Assembly (NCBI GenBank): GCA_017445875.1 | Contig: JAFSRZ010000047.1 | Location: 1-34,388 of the forward strand | DNA: 34,388 nucleotides | Direction of reading: 5' to 3' | From: Oscillospiraceae bacterium | GTDB taxonomy: Bacteria; Bacillota; Clostridia; Oscillospirales; Oscillospiraceae | Shown here: positions 31,815-34,388 of the stretch, in pieces | Layout of the letters: each line of letters starts with the position of its first letter | Numbering within the stretch: position 1 is the first letter of the stretch | Program-made: the position numbers and the translations under genes | The notes under the pieces: generated by a model | Told to the model about the DNA's origin: nothing | Databases searched by the model: none | The model's input: the letters and a program-made list of their open reading frames with translations, nothing else

Positions 31815-32924
31815 ATAGTAAACGGGATTCAGATAGACGCCCTCCCGCTGTAAGGCGAAATGTAAATGAGGCCCCGTGGCCTGTCCGGTCGCGCCGACTT
31901 CCGCAAGTTTGTCGCCCTTGTGAACCGTCGCGCCGGATGTCGCCGTGACGCGGTTGCAGTGCGCGTACAGGGTCGTGAAGCCGCCGCCGTGTTCGACGGT
32001 GCAGTATTTGCCGAAACTGGTACTCTCCCCGGTGGCGGTCACAACGCCGTCGGCGAAACAGACGATATCGGTACCCGTTTCGGCGGCGATGTCGACGCCG
32101 TAATGAAAGCGTTCCACGCCGTCAATCGGGTGTTTCCGGTAGCCGAAACCGGATGTCATTTCCCCGTGTACGGGGCATTGATAGTCGAAGTTCAAAAGAA
32201 CCTGCTCCATGCCGACATTCTGGGGCAAATTCTGTCCCGTGTAGAGGAAAGAAGCCTGTCCTTCCGGGCGGGTGTCGTCGGAGGACGCTTCCGGGCGGGT
32301 GTCGTCGGAGGCACTGCTGTCAGAGGACGGTTCCGGGATGACCGCCGCGCCGGATGTCTCAGGCCAAGGTTCCGACAAAGACGTGAACGCCGTACTGTTG
32401 CCGAAAGTCTCCGTCCACTGGTGCCGCGTGAGGGTGTCCGGGCTTTCGGATGTGTCCCCGGAACGTACTTGCGGCGCGTCGCCGGAACTGGTTTGCGGCA
32501 CGTTTTCGGAACTGGTTTGCGGCACGTTTTCGGGAACATCTCCGGCGGGAGGTTCCGCCGCGTCCCCGGAAAGCGTCTCCGAAATCAGGCCGGAGAGCGT
32601 TTCCGTGACAGTCTGTCCGGTTTCCGCGTCAGTGTCCGACGGGAGAAAGACCGCGTTCCAGACTTCCCGCAAGCCCTCGGCGGGTGCGTTCTCTCCGGCG
32701 AATGTACGCCCCACACTTGCGAATACCTCTTGAATGTCCATATTTCTGTCCATGGCTTGGCTGATAGCGCGGCGGAGTGTGGCGGCGTGTCGCGGACTGT
32801 AGAGTTTCGCCGCGACCAGCGCCACGAACACCGTACCGCATATCATGAACTGCCAAAACTGCCGCTGTCGCCGCTTGTGTCTGTGCTGTGCCGGACGCTT
32901 GCCGTACCTGTGAACCGTTGTCAT
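31803..32924 (-). CDS. Membrane-anchored M23 peptidase, SpoIVFA/SpoIIQ-like
   Basis: A 373-residue protein. Residues 1-22 are basic and cytoplasmic, 23-40 one membrane helix, and about 60-235 a polar, repeat-containing linker (ENVPQTSS twice, SDDTRPE twice). Residues 245-373 are the LytM/M23 domain. Metal and catalytic residues look intact: HYGVD (His274, Asp278), YAH (His322) and HLHF (His353, His355). The order before an M50 protease matches spoIVFA-spoIVFB, where SpoIVFA holds SpoIVFB inactive until cleaved; as I recall, Bacillus SpoIVFA has a degenerate M23 domain, so an intact one is notable. GGGGAGG precedes the ATG. Confidence 0.87.
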   Translation of the reverse strand: MTTVHRYGKRPAQHRHKRRQRQFWQFMICGTVFVALVAAKLYSPRHAATLRRAISQAMDRNMDIQEVFASVGRTFAGENAPAEGLREVWNAVFLPSDTDAETGQTVTETLSGLISETLSGDAAEPPAGDVPENVPQTSSENVPQTSSGDAPQVRSGDTSESPDTLTRHQWTETFGNSTAFTSLSEPWPETSGAAVIPEPSSDSSASDDTRPEASSDDTRPEGQASFLYTGQNLPQNVGMEQVLLNFDYQCPVHGEMTSGFGYRKHPIDGVERFHYGVDIAAETGTDIVCFADGVVTATGESTSFGKYCTVEHGGGFTTLYAHCNRVTATSGATVHKGDKLAEVGATGQATGPHLHFALQREGVYLNPVYYLAG

Positions 32925-32975
32925 AATGTCCGCCTCCCCGCGCCGTTTCCAACACTCTATGCGCCGATGTGGGAA

Positions 32976-33003
32976 ATTATACCCCCTCTGGGGGACATGT
33001 CGC
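32976..33003 (-). promoter_or_regulatory. Probable promoter of the M23-M50 operon
   Basis: Leftward TATAAT (32976-32981) is perfect; GCGACA (32998-33003) is a partial -35 box at 16 nt spacing. The -35 lies within the palindrome at 32999-33014. If the pair is SpoIVF, a sigma-E promoter would be expected instead, and I did not find a good one. Confidence 0.45.
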
Positions 33004-33014
33004 CGTAAGGCGAC
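32999..33014. repeat. Short palindrome GTCGCC-N4-GGCGAC, copy 2
   Basis: GTCGCC GTAA GGCGAC followed by AAAAGGGG; differs from the copy at 24801-24816 by one base in the loop. Confidence 0.55.
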
Positions 33015-33075
33015 AAAAGGGGAAAATTACACTTTGCCAAGAATGCGTGTACACATACTTTCCCTGTTTTCATGC

Positions 33076-33104
33076 TTGCTTTCCGGTCAGACGTGTGATA
33101 TTAT
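33076..33104 (+). promoter_or_regulatory. Promoter of the RelB-like gene
   Basis: TTGCTT (33076-33081), a 17-nt spacer, TATTAT (33099-33104), 23 bases before the ATG. Confidence 0.7.
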
Positions 33105-33127
33105 CGGGAACAAGAGGGGGAATTTTC

Positions 33128-33376
33128 ATGTACAGTATCGCAATTGACCCGGCGCTGGCGCGGGAGGCGCAGACTGTTTTAGGCGGACACGGTATCGACT
33201 TGGGCGACGCCGTTTCCACCTTTTTGCGGAACTCCATCCGGGAACTCAAAAGCGCGGACGCAATGACCGGAGACGAACTCATGGCAAAGCATATGCGCGG
33301 CTTGGCGGAAATCGACGCGGGAGGCGGCGTCCGTAAGACATTGGCGGAATTAGAGGCTATGGCGGACGATGAATGA
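33128..33376 (+). CDS. RelB/DinJ-family antitoxin-like protein, no toxin beside it
   Basis: An 82-residue protein. The N-terminal part (YSIAIDPALAREAQTVL, then GIDLGDAVSTFLRNSI) is the ribbon-helix-helix DNA-binding pattern of RelB/DinJ antitoxins; the rest is helical and acidic, as in toxin-binding tails. GAGGGGGA precedes the ATG at 33128; upstream in-frame ATGs lie before the promoter. The usual RelE/YafQ toxin gene is missing: the next 190 bases hold only an inverted repeat and the bioY control region. It may be an orphan regulator or a remnant of a toxin-antitoxin pair. Confidence 0.82.
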   Translation: MYSIAIDPALAREAQTVLGGHGIDLGDAVSTFLRNSIRELKSADAMTGDELMAKHMRGLAEIDAGGGVRKTLAELEAMADDE

Positions 33377-33392
33377 ACTGCTGTTTTCTTCG

Positions 33393-33473
33393 GTCACTAT
33401 GATGATTAAAGTGTCACGACAAAGCGGGGAAACGCGTTTCGGCGCGTTTCCCTTGTTTTCTCATCATGGTGAC
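33393..33473. repeat. Nested 81-base inverted repeat
   Basis: Outer arms GTCACTATGATGA (33393-33405) and TCATCATGGTGAC (33461-33473) pair with one G-U. The inner hairpin GGGAAACGCG/CGCGTTTCCC (33427-33436, 33443-33452) is followed by TTGTTTTC and probably terminates the RelB-like transcript. The outer arms are not needed for a terminator. Confidence 0.8.
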
Positions 33474-33484
33474 AGCGTAATTTT

Positions 33485-33518
33485 ATTGTCAACCTTTATA
33501 AAAGATACAGTTGACAAT
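33485..33518. promoter_or_regulatory. BirA (biotin repressor) operator
   Basis: ATTGTCAAC, 16 nt, GTTGACAAT: a perfect inverted repeat matching the BirA consensus TTGTTAACC-N14/15-GGTTGACAA. It overlaps the -35 box of the bioY promoter. Confidence 0.92.
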
Positions 33519-33539
33519 TCATTCGGCTTGTGATATCAT
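33511..33539 (+). promoter_or_regulatory. Promoter of bioY
   Basis: TTGACA (33511-33516), a 17-nt spacer, TATCAT (33534-33539). The -35 box is inside the right arm of the BirA operator, so BirA with biotinyl-AMP would block it. Confidence 0.85.
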
Positions 33540-33573
33540 GACGCGCAAATCCATTCCGAAAGGTGGCCTTGTT

Positions 33574-34134
33574 ATGTCACAGTCTGTCTCTGCCGCGTCG
33601 GCGCGTATGCGTACGCTCGACCTCGCTTATACCGCGCTGTTCTCGGTACTTATCGCGGTATGCGCGTGGGTGTCGATTCCCATGCCGAGACCGCTTGTCC
33701 CGTTCACTATGCAGACGTTCGCCGTGTTTGTGAGTATGATGTGTCTGGGCGGGCGGCGCGGTCTCTATAGCGTGACTGTCTATCTGCTGTTAGGTGCCGC
33801 CGGGGTGCCGGTGTTCACGGGCTTTCGGGGCGGCCTCGGCGTACTGCTGGACACTACCGGCGGCTATCTCCTCGGATTTGTGGCGCTGGCGCTTGTCTAC
33901 TGGTTCCTGACCGCCCGTTTCGGCGACGCCCTGCCCGTACAAATTGCCGCCTGTGCCGCCGGACTTGTCATGTGCTATACGTTCGGGACGGCGTGGTTTT
34001 TGTGCCTCTACGCGTCGGAAATCCGTGTCTGGGACGCGCTGTGCTGGTGCGTGTTCCCGTTCCTGATTCCCGACGCGGTGAAACTGTCCTTAGCGGTGCT
34101 TCTGAGCCGCCGCGTGTCCGGGATGATGAAATAG
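33574..34134 (+). CDS. bioY: Biotin transporter BioY (ECF S component)
   Basis: A 186-residue membrane protein that binds biotin for uptake, usually with the shared EcfA/EcfT energy module encoded elsewhere. Six helices are visible. The family motifs are SIPMPRPLVPFTMQTFAVFV, then VYLLLGAAGVPVFTGFRGG and GGYLLGF, and PFLIPDAVKLSLAVLLSRR at the end. The ATG at 33574 has AAAGGTGG upstream; earlier in-frame ATGs lie in the operator/promoter. The gene stands alone, without bioM/bioN or biotin synthesis genes, and is under BirA control, which suggests the organism takes up biotin. Confidence 0.95.
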   Translation: MSQSVSAASARMRTLDLAYTALFSVLIAVCAWVSIPMPRPLVPFTMQTFAVFVSMMCLGGRRGLYSVTVYLLLGAAGVPVFTGFRGGLGVLLDTTGGYLLGFVALALVYWFLTARFGDALPVQIAACAAGLVMCYTFGTAWFLCLYASEIRVWDALCWCVFPFLIPDAVKLSLAVLLSRRVSGMMK

Positions 34135-34140
34135 TCCCAT

Positions 34141-34179
34141 GAATCGCTCTCTGTCGCCCCGTGTGACAGGGGGCGATTC
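34141..34179 (+). terminator. Hairpin after bioY
   Basis: GAATCGCTCTCTGTC (34141-34155) pairs with GACAGGGGGCGATTC (34165-34179), 15 pairs with two G-U. No T-run follows. The arms resemble those at 21621-21656 (GAAACGCTCTCCC). From 34180 to 34350 I see only AT-rich sequence with a TATACT at 34228-34233 and no convincing -35 box. Confidence 0.6.
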
Positions 34180-34359
34180 ACATTCGCGGAGGCCGATAGG
34201 ATACACGCATCAATTTTCCAATAAAGTTATACTGTCGGATTCAGGTTCCTTTGTCGGCATAACTTTTTACTATGAAACATTGTCTCCGAGAAATCGCTGT
34301 TTGGGCATAACACCCCCTTACCCCCAAAAACAGACGTTTGCGGGCAGGAGATGGAGAGT

Positions 34360-34388
34360 ATGAAATCAAAAGTCAAACTGGCGCAACA
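34360..34388 (+). CDS. Start of an unidentified gene (3' partial)
   Basis: ATG at 34360 preceded by GGAGATGGAGAG, with nine complete codons (MKSKVKLAQ) before the window ends. An in-frame ATG at 34351 is possible but overlaps the ribosome site. The basic start could lead into a signal peptide or membrane helix. Nothing more can be said. Confidence 0.45.

Noticed and set aside
33369-33533. 54-codon frame after the RelB-like gene, considered as a toxin
   Set aside because: It overlaps the nested inverted repeat and BirA operator, lacks any toxin motif and has no ribosome site of its own apart from coding sequence.
34180-34350. Possible riboswitch before the final gene
   Set aside because: Only short, weak inverted repeats (AGTTAT/ATAACT) and no conserved core motif could be recognised.
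1-34388. tRNA, rRNA, insertion sequences, integrase or phage genes
   Set aside because: Both strands were read for tRNA TTC arms, transposase-like frames and terminal repeats; none was found.

Overview
The window looks like chromosome from a spore-forming member of the Firmicutes (Clostridia), probably a GC-rich relative of the Oscillospiraceae/Ruminococcaceae. The evidence is SpoIIE behind a Spo0A-type promoter, a SpoIVFB/SpoIVFA-like pair, a cysteine T-box leader, a BirA operator on bioY, GGAGG ribosome sites and sigma-A promoters that nearly all have 17-nt spacers. The exact taxon is an inference. No rRNA, tRNA, CRISPR array, insertion sequence or phage gene was seen.

Layout. 1-1454: end of groEL, then a two-gene DUF4160 module with its own promoter. 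1612-3744: leftward asd-dapA lysine/DAP operon. 3777-5751: queA, a 500-base stretch with two candidate small ORFs facing a two-way terminator, and a guanine-deaminase-like gene. 5802-11152: leftward rimM-trmD-cyclophilin-nucleotidyltransferase-M29 aminopeptidase-gamma carbonic anhydrase run. 11179-21656: rightward mgtC followed by ten Mrp/Mbh-type membrane genes. 21678-23656: Na/phosphate symporter with PhoU domain. 23722-24716: leftward SdpR/SdpI-like repressor-immunity pair with two matching operators. 24860-27010: spoIIE. 27038-31123: cysteine T-box, cysE, a secreted BspA-type leucine-rich-repeat protein, and cysS. 31134-33003: leftward M23 peptidase plus M50 peptidase pair. 33076-34179: lone RelB-like antitoxin, a nested inverted repeat, and BirA-controlled bioY. 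The window ends inside a gene that starts at 34360.

The most unusual locus is the ion-transport cluster at 12012-21616. Its first seven genes follow the order of the archaeal Mbh membrane arm (MrpE, F, G, MbhD, MbhE+MrpB, MrpC, MrpD-like). Where Mbh operons continue with hydrogenase genes, this one has three more antiporter-like subunits, for four in all, and no redox subunit in the window. All four keep the Glu and Lys expected of a working proton channel, and the last carries a long C-terminal extension like the lateral helix of NuoL. This is a candidate for an undescribed stand-alone multi-antiporter complex. The second notable locus is the cysteine T-box unit, where a surface protein with a cysteine every 26 residues sits between cysE and cysS.
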